NCBI GenBank assembly: GCA_949316235.1
Contig: OX438751.1
Coordinates: forward strand, 8,394,413-8,458,412
Direction of reading: 5' to 3'
Origin: Oegoconia quadripuncta
Lineage: Eukaryota > Arthropoda > Insecta > Lepidoptera > Autostichidae
DNA length: 64,000 nucleotides
Within the stretch, counting starts at the first letter, position 1; each line of letters opens with the position of its first letter. This document shows positions 23,370-35,100 of the stretch, in pieces. The notes under the pieces are model-generated. The model was not told where the DNA came from. It did no database searches and saw only the letters and a list, made by a program, of their open reading frames with translations. The translations under genes and the position numbers were made by a program.

Positions 23370-23660
23370 ACGACCCGTTTGGTGTAGTGGTTTGAAACTC
23401 TGACCACAATACCAAAAAGTTGCGGATTCGAATCCCGCTAGGGCCATATGTTTGTATGATGAATACACACACGTGTACCCGAGTTATGGATGTTTTCATT
23501 TATAATAAGTATTTATTTACAACAAAAAAAATGTATTTATGTAGTATAATCAACCATCTGGTATCCACAACACAAGCCTATTCTTGCTTAAAGTGGAACT
23601 AGATGGCATTGTGTGTATGTCCAAGGATATTTATTTATTTATTTATTATTATTTATTTTG
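23370..23660 (+). mobile_element. SINE family B, full-length tRNA-derived copy
   Basis: A-box side GGTGTAGTGGTTTGAAACTC (about 23381), B box GCGGATTCGAATCCCGC (about 23422), then a 200-bp body matched in reverse by 38563-38824, and an (ATTT)n tail at 23629-23660. Confidence 0.82.
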
Positions 23661-24423
23661 CATGGAAACAAGGTGTTAAGGTAAAACAGCTCCCTCATTA
23701 TTTTTCTACTTTCTTTGGCCAATGACAACCCTGATTCAATGTTTGCTACGAAAACGCAACTCTGATAGCGGGGATTAACTGCCTGAAGTGCAAGGAAAGA
23801 GTAAATAAAAAAATATTTAAAAATAATACTATCTGTAGCTATTACTTACGTACACATTAGTGGAGTAACTTTATTCGAGTAAGTACGTAGGTCTAAATAA
23901 TAAGTGCAAGTACAGTATACAAATCCATGGCCGAAAAACGAAATAGTAATGATTTAAACTATTTATAAATAAATACTATTATACAACTAAACAAAAGACT
24001 TAATAAAAAAAATGTTAAATGAAATGAATCTGGACCCTGATTCTCGCGTATTCGATATTTCACTGTTGTTCGAGATTGGCATATCTCTCTCTTTCACACT
24101 TATATGCGAGCGCAAAATAGACAAACCTATTGATGTCTATCGACAGTAAAATGTCGAGTGCGAGAATCGCGGTGGAGGCCTCTTCAAAATTATAAATTGC
24201 TACGGACCTAAGGCGTGTCCATTTATCATTATTATACTAAAAGTAAGACGTAAGTACAAAGCTACTCAACCCAGTTCACTTCATTTAACCTCAATAGGTT
24301 AATCAACGTATACTTATGTGGCCTTATTAATGTGACAATTCGTTTTAAATATACGTCTAAGTTATCAAAACTTAAATTCATATCACAACTTTCATCGTCT
24401 ATTAATCTATTCGTAACATATAT
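23661..24423. other. Non-coding; MITE candidate at 24033-24183
   Basis: CCTGATTCTCGCGTATTCGA (24038) and TCGAGTGCGAGAATCGCGG (24154) form inverted ends about 150 bp apart, with an inner partial palindrome. No coding signal. Confidence 0.4.
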
Positions 24424-24541
24424 TTTTTCACGCATAATGGGTCAGTATATGTTAATCGCTTGACTTCTCTATCTCACCTGATGCTACGGAAAGAAGACAT
24501 CACCCAGAAACCCCAACATATTATGGGGCTTCGCTATCTTA
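24424..24541 (-). repeat. SINE family A, degraded 3' part
   Basis: Reversed, it reads AAGATAGCGAAGCCCCA, TTGGGGTTTCTGGGT and CATCAGGTGAGAT, then an A-run, matching the family A body and tail. Confidence 0.6.
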
Positions 24542-24884
24542 ACTAAACAGAAAACGATGCTATTATTAAGGGTGAGGTTAGTGGCAGGCAGAGTGGTCGA
24601 CTGAACTTATTTTTCCGATTATCGAAAAGGTGGATCTTAGATAGGATCCTTCTATCTACATATCTATCTTAGATAGGATACAAAAGAAATGGCACAAAGC
24701 AAATATAAAACTACAAAATTAATGTCATGTTCATGTATTTTGAGGGGTGGTTGAAGGGTCCGTCAACGGAACGCTAACACCGTAGAATTCTGGGTTAGTT
24801 TTAATGCTCTTGAATAGTTCCTAAAAAGTACCTACATCCAAGAAATAGTGCCTGTGTACTGTACTATACTGTGTAATGTATATA

Positions 24885-25060
24885 TATCATAATAGTTTAC
24901 CGCGTGGAATTTTCCAGGATGAAAGGAGTCTATGTCCTTTTCAGGTGCTAGACTACACCTCTGCCAAATTTCAATACGATCAATTGAGAGGTTTATTCGT
25001 GAAATGGCAACATGCAGACAGAGTTACTTTCGCATCTATAAATATGATGTATATCTCTTA
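24885..25060 (+). repeat. RTE-like/SINE dispersed repeat
   Basis: TACCGCGTGGAATTTTCC, CTATGTCCTTTTCAGG, CTGCCAAATTTCA and TTTCGCATCTATAAATATGA follow the order of the family seen at 16822 and 35323. Confidence 0.6.
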
Positions 25061-25388
25061 AAATATAAGATAGTTCCGGGACTTCATTAAAAAAAATGTT
25101 TTTATAATTTCCATGACATTCGGGACCCACTATTATAATATGAACAATAGCAAGAAATATGTTATATCAGGTATTTCTCAGCGCTTTGCGACATATGAGT
25201 ATATTCTACTTAAAGCGAATCTTACTGGACAGTTGGGTAATCTTCCTTCCTGGGGGCCAATCGTGCTAAGTTACTAACACTAAATTAAACCAAAACTAAA
25301 AACGTTCCGTTTGAACGGTAAAATCGTTGTAAAATAGCACGATTGGCCCGTTCTCACTATCGAAGCTCTACACAAATTTGGTTAGTCT

Positions 25389-25724
25389 AAGGCCCGTATT
25401 AATAAACCATTCTTAAGATTGAGACCAGTCTTGTTACCGGTCTCAAGTAAAGGTGTTGATTAATAAACCTAACTTGAGACTTGAAAAGCATGTGCATACT
25501 CAAGCAGTACTCACTTGGGAGGTGCGCGTATTAATAAACGAAACTCAAGACTATCATTCATTCGCCGGGGAGGCGAATACTTGAGAAGTGATCTTACCTG
25601 AGTAAACCTCAAGATTGGTTTATAAATTAGCACGGAGCTTGAGATAGCGTCAATTTCTTAAGACTCATCTCGGGTGATACAGCCTCAAGACTTATATTGA
25701 GATTGGTTTATTAATACGGGCCTT
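25389..25724. mobile_element. MITE with AAGGCCCGTATTA ends and AGTCT target duplication
   Basis: Terminal inverted repeats AAGGCCCGTATTAATAAACC and GGTTTATTAATACGGGCCTT. AGTCT is duplicated at 25384-25388 and 25725-25729. The interior repeats TTAATAAAC and CTCAAG-type words in both directions. 336 bp, no transposase frame. Confidence 0.82.
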
Positions 25725-28129
25725 AGTCTGCATCGTGTACTCGTAGTCGTTATCATATCAATCACTTGTTTCCACGTACAGTCATAGAATGAATGAACTT
25801 ATAATTTTTTTTTATTGCTGTGCGGTTTGCGCTTTCCATTGAAGTAATTAAGGATATGGACGAGTTTAAAATTAGAGCAATTTGCATTGAAAATTACTTA
25901 ACTATGTTTTTTTTACAAAAATATATAAAATAGGTAATGTTACGAAGAGGCGGACGTAATATGATGTCCATGCAAAAATTAATTCCCACGAATTTCAAAC
26001 ACTAATAGTCTATTTCCCTTTAAAATTAGTACCTACTGAACAATTCCAAAAATATTTCGAATTAATACATAAAAAATAAACACGATCGTTATTAATGAAA
26101 TACAATTTTTTTAATAATAGATTACCTAAGAATTGCTCAACCTAGTTGATTCAACTCCGCTTAACTAAATCCAGTCAACGAATATATGGGGAAATGGGGA
26201 TATAGAATGCATAGAAAGTCAGAATTTTTGACATCAGGGCTTTGTCTTTGGAAAGTAAACTACTAAACTTACTATGTATATATGTGTGTATAACACTTAG
26301 TATAAGCGGGGTGAAGGAGAGGGGCGCAAATATTTGTATGGATAAATATTTTACAGTTCATTTACTTCAAATGTAGAATGCATATTCCTAAATAATTAAA
26401 TTTTATGTCGTTTTACTTGAAATGTAGAACAATAAATAATGAAGTAGGTTCGTCTTTCTGAATTTCTCAAAATTCATTCCATACGGGCGTAAAATAGGAG
26501 ATGAAAGACAAATGTAGTATATTGACACATATATTCCAAAGGACTGTAAAACGTCCGCATGAATGTAAATGGTTACAGAGATATTTAGAGTAGGTCGAAC
26601 ACTTTTATCTCAAAATGTCAAGAAATTCCGCGGAACTTGCAACTGAATTTAATAAACGGTTAGAGAAGAGAAAACTTATAAAGAGCAAAAATTAGGAACA
26701 TAATCATATGTTGTACATATTGTCATTTTTGCTGTTACATAATTTGTGAGATACAAGCAAAAAATTTTAAATTAACCTTCTCGGTGCCAACTGCCCCCAC
26801 TCACCTACGAGGCCAAGGAACTTTTCGGTATGTTTACCTCTCAACAACTCCAAACCAGCCCTTAGGTTATGTAACTTCATCGGTATCGTCATCGATTACG
26901 TTGACCAATGAGAACTGTCAAATTACCCAACGAGCGATGTACCAACCAATCACATGTCAGAAATACCAGTATACCAGTAGTTTCGAAATACCAGTCACAT
27001 CTTTGAGATAGCAAAGTAACTTAAGATTTGTTCATATTTACCATAGCTTTTACGTCAAAATATGAAAAAACATAAAGGATATTAAATAAAAACCTCGTTA
27101 AGATTATATAGTACTTTAACCGGTTTTCAAGCCCTGCGCCAAATAAAGTTGAAACATCAAAAACATTGATTCACATTCTCACACGCTCCATGCATTTTAC
27201 AACTCCTCTGACTAATTATGCTATATTCTTTCTGGCGATATATAAAATGTAATCAAAACCCTGTTGGACCCTCAAAGAAATTATGCTCGTAGTAGGTATT
27301 CAAGAAGCCAAACACTTTTTTTAATACAAAATATTTTTGACTACCATACAAAATTTTCAGCCGATCGGTATAATTTGTTCTATACAAAATAGAACGTTTA
27401 GGGGTCCAATAGGGCTTTTGTTACATAGTAGGACAGTATTATGCTGATTTCAGTTTTTCCAAATCTTTTATCATTGACCTGTACTTGGTAATACTGATAA
27501 CAATACTTTACAAAGTAGTTGGTCCCAAGATAGTACATAGTCAAGGAATGTAATACTTTTAGGTATCACTAAAATTTTCGTAAAATACATTTTAACATAC
27601 AATCGTGTAAAAAGTAAAAATTTCCTATGTCACATTCGCCTTTTTCTTTACCTACCTATTTATTAAAAATTAGTTATCAAATCTGGAATTTTACCTACTT
27701 TTATTTAATCTATCACAAATGGAAGTTAACCTAGTCTTGCCTCCAATTTATCGAACATAAATTCTCTGTATATATAATACACTATAGAATACTTTTGTAA
27801 AACCATTCTACTCGTACTAGACTAATACATGGTACAACCAGCATGCTGCTAGTATGTTCACACAGACATTCAAAATCTGTTATTTGAATAAATCCTTAGC
27901 GTTGATAGAGAAAAGTTGGCATCTAGAACATAATTCCGATGGCACTCTGCCATTCTGATACTGCAATTTGATAAATGTATGAGCTCACTCAAACTATTTC
28001 GGAAAACTAATTTATCATCTGCATTCACATCATATAGAATACTTTCTAAATGTTGAGCGGTCGTTATTTTTGACCAAAAATCAGCTAAATCATTCGACTG
28101 ACACCAGTAATTGGTATTATATTTAACTC
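25725..28129. other. AT-rich non-coding downstream of the symporter gene
   Basis: No gene recognised. An 87-codon minus-strand frame at 27870-28133 has no family resemblance. Part of the right end may be 3' UTR of the symporter. Confidence 0.4.
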
Positions 28130-28159
28130 TCATCTACTACTTTCGCCATTTATTTCAAT
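28130..28159 (-). CDS. Possible alternative C-terminal exon of the symporter
   Basis: A strong acceptor (pyrimidine-rich TTTTTTCTGTTTTCAG on the minus strand) precedes 28159. In phase 0 the exon reads IEINGESSR then TGA. It could join a donor AAG|GTGAAT at 28838/28837 inside the last coding exon, also phase 0, replacing the last 16 residues. The splice sites and phases are seen; its use is inference. Confidence 0.35.
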   Translation of the reverse strand: MEINGESSR

Positions 28160-28786
28160 CTGAAAACAGAAAAAATATAATTAAACGCTTAGAATTTAAT
28201 CTTTATCTTATAGAATCATTCTAAACATTTCGACTCGTCAGTAATATGCGGTTATACAGATAATGACAGGTATTATTGCAGACAGACTGTTTCGCAGACC
28301 ACTTTTTTCCAGTTACTTATCTATAAAGATAAAACTAATCGTGACATTTAAAATACCTACTAGTCCATTCTTGTGGTGTTGATAGCGGGAATTCAATGAG
28401 TATACTAATTCAGCTCCAGGATTATGTTTCCTGACTAATAGAAACTGGAGTTCTATATTTTGAAGCATTACCGCATTCTAGTGTGTCATGTTGGTTGTCC
28501 TCAGACTTACGATCTTGGTATCTTTAAATATATTTATAAAGGATTGCGTGCTATATCTTGACTACATCGTCTCTTTCCGCCAAGTTAGTTGTGTCCAAAG
28601 ATGTCTCCAGCCATCGTAAAAATATCTGACGGGCCAGTATAAAATCCCTTAGTCACGTTTTACAGACAGAGACGGTGCAATAAGTTATTTTCCAAGATAT
28701 TCTTGTTGCTCCAGCAATAATAAAGTTGTAGTGTCATGTTTCTAAATCTCCATTGATGATCTTGGATTGGATGGATCTTGGTCCTA

Positions 28787-29116
28787 TCAAACTCTATCTC
28801 CTTTGCGACAATAATAAAGTGAGTATAGCGGATTCACCTTAGCAGGAATCTTCCCAAGTATGAGGGGTACAGATGGCGCGGGCGAGTCAACATCCTTCAT
28901 AGCGTAGTTTCTCCGGACCTGGCCAGCTCTCTCGTGGTATTCCTTCGGCAGTAACCGCCACACCGCCGGTGTGAAGAGTTCTTCATCAAACTTCATGTCT
29001 TTCGTGCTGTCGAAACACCACCCCACCAGAGCACCAACCGTCAACGTCGTTGCGAGGCCTAGCGGTGCGATCCAGTGGTAAGATATGCGGAATAGTGGGA
29101 AGATTGATTCAGGGTC
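28787..29116 (-). CDS. Symporter exon 11 (residues 499-607 and stop)
   Basis: DPESIFPLFRISYHWIAPLG and a last membrane segment (TLTVGALVGWCF), then a hydrophilic tail ending CRKGDRV and TGA at 28789-28787. Acceptor TACTCTTACAG. A possible internal donor at 28838/28837 could lead to the alternative exon at 28159. Confidence 0.9.
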   Translation of the reverse strand, partial: DPESIFPLFRISYHWIAPLGLATTLTVGALVGWCFDSTKDMKFDEELFTPAVWRLLPKEYHERAGQVRRNYAMKDVDSPAPSVPLILGKIPAKVNPLYSLYYCRKGDRV

Positions 29117-32100
29117 CTGTAAGAGTACGTATTATTCAGTGGTTTTTGTGGGATTTTTGGTAGTGGTAGAACTTTTTAAAATTTTATCTAAGGTCGATTG
29201 TACATAGCGCGTAGGATTGAAGGCCGTTGGGACAAGAAAGCTGAGATAGCATAATAGAGACGACGCACCGACCGGTCGCGTGCTGGATATCTATTGGAGA
29301 GGCCTGTGTTCTGTAGTAAGTGTCGCGTAGCTAATTTGGTGATCGTTGCACATGGTCGAATATCGCATAATCAGTTAAATGCATTTCCCATATAGACGCA
29401 AGTGCAATCGAGGCAAATCAAACAGAAAAAAAAATTTACTCTATCCTTGACTTCTCCTGCCCTTTTCCTATCATTTAGGGTGAAGTCAATTTAAGCTTCC
29501 TGTAATATTCTCATTCCTTGGTCTGTCCATTTCTCGTGACATCACATATCTATCTCTACAGCCACAAAACGGGATATAAATAACGACAGGCTTTACAATG
29601 ATTTTATAGATTTCGAAAAATATAGCGCCTCAAAGTAGGTTCTCTCCTCATATAAATGAACGTCTTAAGTAAAGTTTTATCCAAGGAAAACTAGCATTCT
29701 AGCACTTCGCACACACGATAGTCAAATTTGGCGTTTAGCCTAAAGTCGGGAACCATCTCAGTTAGTCCGCAAAAAAGTGGTACGCCAAGCAATATAGAGG
29801 AAATACTGATTCAGAATAGTGAACGTCATAATCAGTCTTTGATTAACTTTTTGTATCAATATTATGCGTTTATCTCATGTAGAGATGTAACAACTTTAGT
29901 GGTGGATAGGGAAGAGCGGCGATTCCCACTGATAAGAACCTAGCTCTAATATAAGAGAGAGATCAATTTAAGAATTTATGTGACTCTGGAAACAGATGAG
30001 GGAGGCCTTTGCCCAGCAGTGGGACACTATGGGCTCTTAATAACAATAATGTGACTCACCAGTATTTCACCTACGGAAACATAAGATGCGTTCGCGGCGC
30101 ACTCCGAAGAGAAGTTCCTGGGTGGAGCCCGTAGGCCGTGCACGGCGGCTGCCTGCGTGCCCAGAGCGGTGGTGCCAGCCATCAAGGCCCCTGCGATCGC
30201 ACCCACGATTGCTCCCCTCGGCCCCACCCACCAGCATGCCATGCCGAGTGTGAAGATCCCACAGGTCGTGCTGGCTGCGATTGCTGATAAAGCTGTTGCT
30301 ACGCCTGAGAAGATGAGAGGTAACATTCTAATAATTCCTAACAAACTTGACGTTGTCACTATTGAAAGACAAATAATATTTAAGAGGTTAAAGGACATAA
30401 AATGAATGAATGAATGATATGATTCCACCTTCGGCTTCACTTCACTTAATATCCGGTGTGATTGAAGTCAAGTGCTAACCCGTCGTGCATAAAAAATAGA
30501 ATAATAGAACATCAATCAAACATCATGTCGTCTAACCAAAAGCAGCATTTGCTAAACGTATGGTATATGCACTTACCAAGTACTCCACCAAGTTTCTCAA
30601 TGACAAGAAGCATGACGATGGAAAGAATGGCCAGCACGGCAGTGATCAATCGTGCTACCACCCCTTCAGTCAGCGGCTTCAAATGTAAATGCAGCCAACT
30701 GCGCATTATATCTTCAACGGCAACCAAAGCACAAGCGTTTAGAACAGCTGACATGGAACTGCCGGGAGAAACTGAAGTTAAAACTAATCAAGCGTGTGTA
30801 ACAATCCAAGAATGTGTCCGACAAAACCACATATAACAATTACGAGTATTAGTCATCGTTTCATGCACTCAGAAGACATTGAGGTGAGTCAGTATGCTGG
30901 ACGGAGGATTTTACAAGCAAGAACATTAGTTGAGCTCGTAAAATTCAAATCACTGTCTGCGCTGTTCCCGTGTAGGTAGGTACGCAATGTGTATGTGGCT
31001 GGACCGATATTACCTCAACTCTAGTGCCTTATTCTATGCTCGTTGCATGAGTATATACACTCGTATCCTCACCTTAAGCCAGCCCCAAACACACCAGCGA
31101 GGAAAACTCCAGATAGACCAGGCAGGTGCTGGACCTTCGACACGTAGGTCACGAAGGCCGGCAGCAACCTGTCGTCGATCAACGGCGAGCCACCTGGATG
31201 GCACCCCCCTTGAGTCCACGCAGTCCACGCCGCCAGCCCGCACCATACGCAAAGAGATATTGCCAGGATCGCTCCGATGCAGAATATGCCTAGAGCACTA
31301 GAAATTTTCAATTATACGAGTCGTTATGTGGAAAGTACCTGTTGCTGCTTAGAGAATAGTATCAATAAAATAGCATATATTTATAAGAAATATGCTTTTA
31401 ATGAACACCTAAATAGACTGGAACTTTGTAGTGTATGTATTGTATATGCATCCAGCAATGGACACGGATATGGAAAAAGTTCTGGTCACAAAATAAAAAT
31501 GGTTCATAAAACTACTAACGTGATAGCCTTCCGTTTACTTGGCAGGGAAATGTATCGCTGCACCATGGTCTGGTTAACGGAATTGAAGCAAGTCCAGTAC
31601 AGGAAACCACCGAACATAGCGCCCCATCCGGTCTGACGCTCGTACGGCGAAAAACTCCAACTGTGTTGAGAATAAAATCATATGGTAATAATAACGTATT
31701 ACCGCCAAAATTGTGTGGTATTTAACTCCTCTAGCGTCTATTCTTGATGAAGCAATACGAGTAAGATGCCTGATTGTTTACGCCATGAGATAAATTAAAT
31801 AACATAATGACACGACATAATAATGAAAAAATAGTGGTAGGGCTAGTGGCCTGTCATTCAGTTTTGGATATGATGCTAAATAGATATCACGTACATACCT
31901 ACCTAGTCTCCAAAGTGATGTTCTGCATGATTTTTTGGAGCTTAGTGTTTCGAACCCAATAACGAAACATATTTTTTACCAATAACGAAACATGATTCCT
32001 TGATAATGCCCGTTCTTTTCTCTGTTAATTTGTAATTGCAGGTTAGTGAAATAGGCCCCTGGGAGTAGCATCACCTGAATTCTCAAACCCCAAAACCGTA

Positions 32101-35100
32101 ACAAGACGAACATTACAATTAACCAGCGGTCCTGGTCTAGTAAAGGCACGATAATATATTATTTAATTTATTGTATGTCTTCTACTTACTTGGACAGGTC
32201 CAGCCTACCAGAAGCCTTGGCCGTGCTCAACACAGCTCTGACTCCACCAACGGCGAGGGTGCCTGCTGAAACCACCAGCACGACACCGATAAACATCACC
32301 CCCGTCTGTACGGAATCCGTCCATACCACCGCTCGGAGACCGCCCTAGAAAAAAAATCAATCAGAATTGTAGTGAACTTCAAAAAATGTATTCATCAGCA
32401 ACCAACACTGATCACTGCTGGACATAGGTATCTCACAAGGCGCGCCACAGAGTTCAATCTGCGGCTTGTCGCATCCAGTCGCTTCAGACGGCCGAAGCCG
32501 ACCGTCTCCACTCTAAATTCAACATGCTCCAGCTTATCGGTTCTGTTATAGATAATGCTTGTTTATTGCCCTTTCAGCCTATAAACCCTCAGAACCATGT
32601 TGATGACCTTGGTTCTCAGGCGAATCACCACACCCTGTCTTCTTGAGTAGTTCTTTCCACAGCATGCTGAGCAATTTTAAACTTATGGACTGATATCGTC
32701 AGCGTTCATTCACGTTACAATGCAATCATTTTATTGAAGACACATATAAAAAAATATACCCTATATTGTTAGATCCGTCTGCCATAATCACCACACTTGA
32801 CATACGGATTAGTATAGAGACTTCCTTAATCGCCTTAACCCAATGGAACTTATGGTTTCCAGTTGGTAGAATATATTCGGCCGAAAACCACAGCTGGCAA
32901 CAGTTGAAAGCACACAGCATAGAGCCGTTTTAAGGGCCCTATATCTAACACATGAGCGATTTTTGAGAGTAGGCAAGTTCGCCTCGGCATATAAAATTAT
33001 ATATTTAAAAACACCACAGCATTGTCGCTGTAGTACTGCAGCAGTATACCCCACTCGTTATTTTTTACATGATATTGCTCGTGCTCTTAAAGGAAATCCT
33101 TTTATATGTTCAGCAGTAAATAAACCGGCTGAAATTGTTTTTTTTTTTTAAAGTCGTGTCGTACACTGTAGCTCAAACCTACACCGACACGAAAAGTGAA
33201 TGAGGAATCGCATTCATTCGTGGGTTTGGTTAGGCATAGGCATCAGTTAGCAAATAAAAAAGAATACTTGCAATTGGATAAGTACGTAATTAATAATCTA
33301 ATAATAATTAACGGTGTATCTAATAAAATATTCTAATAAAAGTATATGTTAAAGAGCGAGTCAAACGAACAGACATCGGTGGAAAGGTAACAGAAGTAAT
33401 TATAATAATAGCAAATTTTACTAAAATTCTATTTCAATTATTTTATATGTAAGAAAATCTTGTAGTTTTGAACCGTCGCTTGTATAAACCAGGAGTCAAA
33501 GTAAACTCAAAGATAAGGAAAATATAAAAGATAATGACGATATGTAAACATGTAAACTGTGGGTTTTCACTGGGCTCGAAGTGGTTGTCTGTAAATAATC
33601 TAGTACGTAGTAAACGAAGTGATCCTATACGGGTTGCTTTTTCGTCGAGGTACGTACACGAAATCTACCATCCTTAGAACTGAATGAAAAAAGGTATGCA
33701 GTGCAGTATGAAAATTGGATAAAGTTCCTTTTGATTAGTAAAATCTTTAATTATTTCCACCGTGGCCCATTCGTTTTACTCGCCCTGTAAATCCCTATAG
33801 CATGATAAATAATATAATTAAAAGCCCAACTGTACTCACTAATACTGTATATAGTCCACATATCAACACCATAATACCGCCAATGGCAAATACATTAACT
33901 CCGGTCACTGGAAAATAATTAAAAAATAAAAGCTAAAATAAATACAGGAAAATAGTGAGTAATGAATGACTAAAAAATATAGCTATTTACAGAGGTGAAG
34001 GAAATCGGGGTGCAGTCGCTTCGTTATCGATTAGCGAAGTGAAGCAACGTCTGGCACAATTAGTCCTTGTATGAATGAACATTAGTGGCACAATTTTATC
34101 TCGGATGTTTTCCATAGAAGACAGTCGGAAGCCAAGTATACGGGGCTGCATGAAAGGACTACCAGGTGCTGGTACGAGTATCTAGAGGGCAAATCCGCCA
34201 ATCCGTACTGGGACATGGGACGCGCATGATAGATTATATATAATATAGGTAATAAAAGTAGGTAGGTATAATATAGCTCAGCTAGTGCCCCAGATGTGCC
34301 CCAGCATCTTTCCGTGGCTTTCATAAAAGGGCTAATCACAACAGCATAGGTAGCAGTGATGGGCCACAACGTCATTGGTATGGTTACGGAACTAACAAAA
34401 ATCTTGGACATTAAGGCGAATCCTCCCATAAAATAACTATAAATCGAAAATTTAGAAACCCCCGAAGAGATTATCAAAAACCATTCAGATAAATAATGGT
34501 CTAAAAATCATTTCGTAAACACCAGTTTACGAACTTTTTTTTCAAAATCGCTTCGACGTAGTACAGACATAGGTTTCAACTTTATTACGCCCCTGTATAT
34601 CGGGGATTAAAAAGGTACAAACCAAGCGAGATGTTTCAGCAATAGCCTACATAGGTAGGCTATTTGTGAGTATGATGACAATATTGTAATTGGATAAAAA
34701 AAAAGATCTTTGGGGTAGGCGTTTGTCCAGCAGTGGACGTCTTTCGGCGGATTTAAACGATTTCGTAATTTAAACGAGAAAAAAGTTATAACGTGTATGT
34801 ATTGTATAGGTACGATTTTCTCAATTTAAAGTAAGAGATAAAAAGAGACGTAACCCTTGCAGAGAGATTGGCCTTTCTAAAAACACACCTCTGTAATTTG
34901 ATAGCACCGTGCAAGGAAGTTTTGATTGAAACGGTTGATCGTGTGTGTATTTTGTGTTTCTGAGAAAGAAAGAAGCATCGAAATACGTGTATTCTCATGC
35001 CTCCACTCCTCTACGAGAGTCTGTTTGGAACTCTATAAAGAAATTGAATTAATTACATAACCTTACATTGATTAAACGCCAGAGCAGGAACATACACCAC

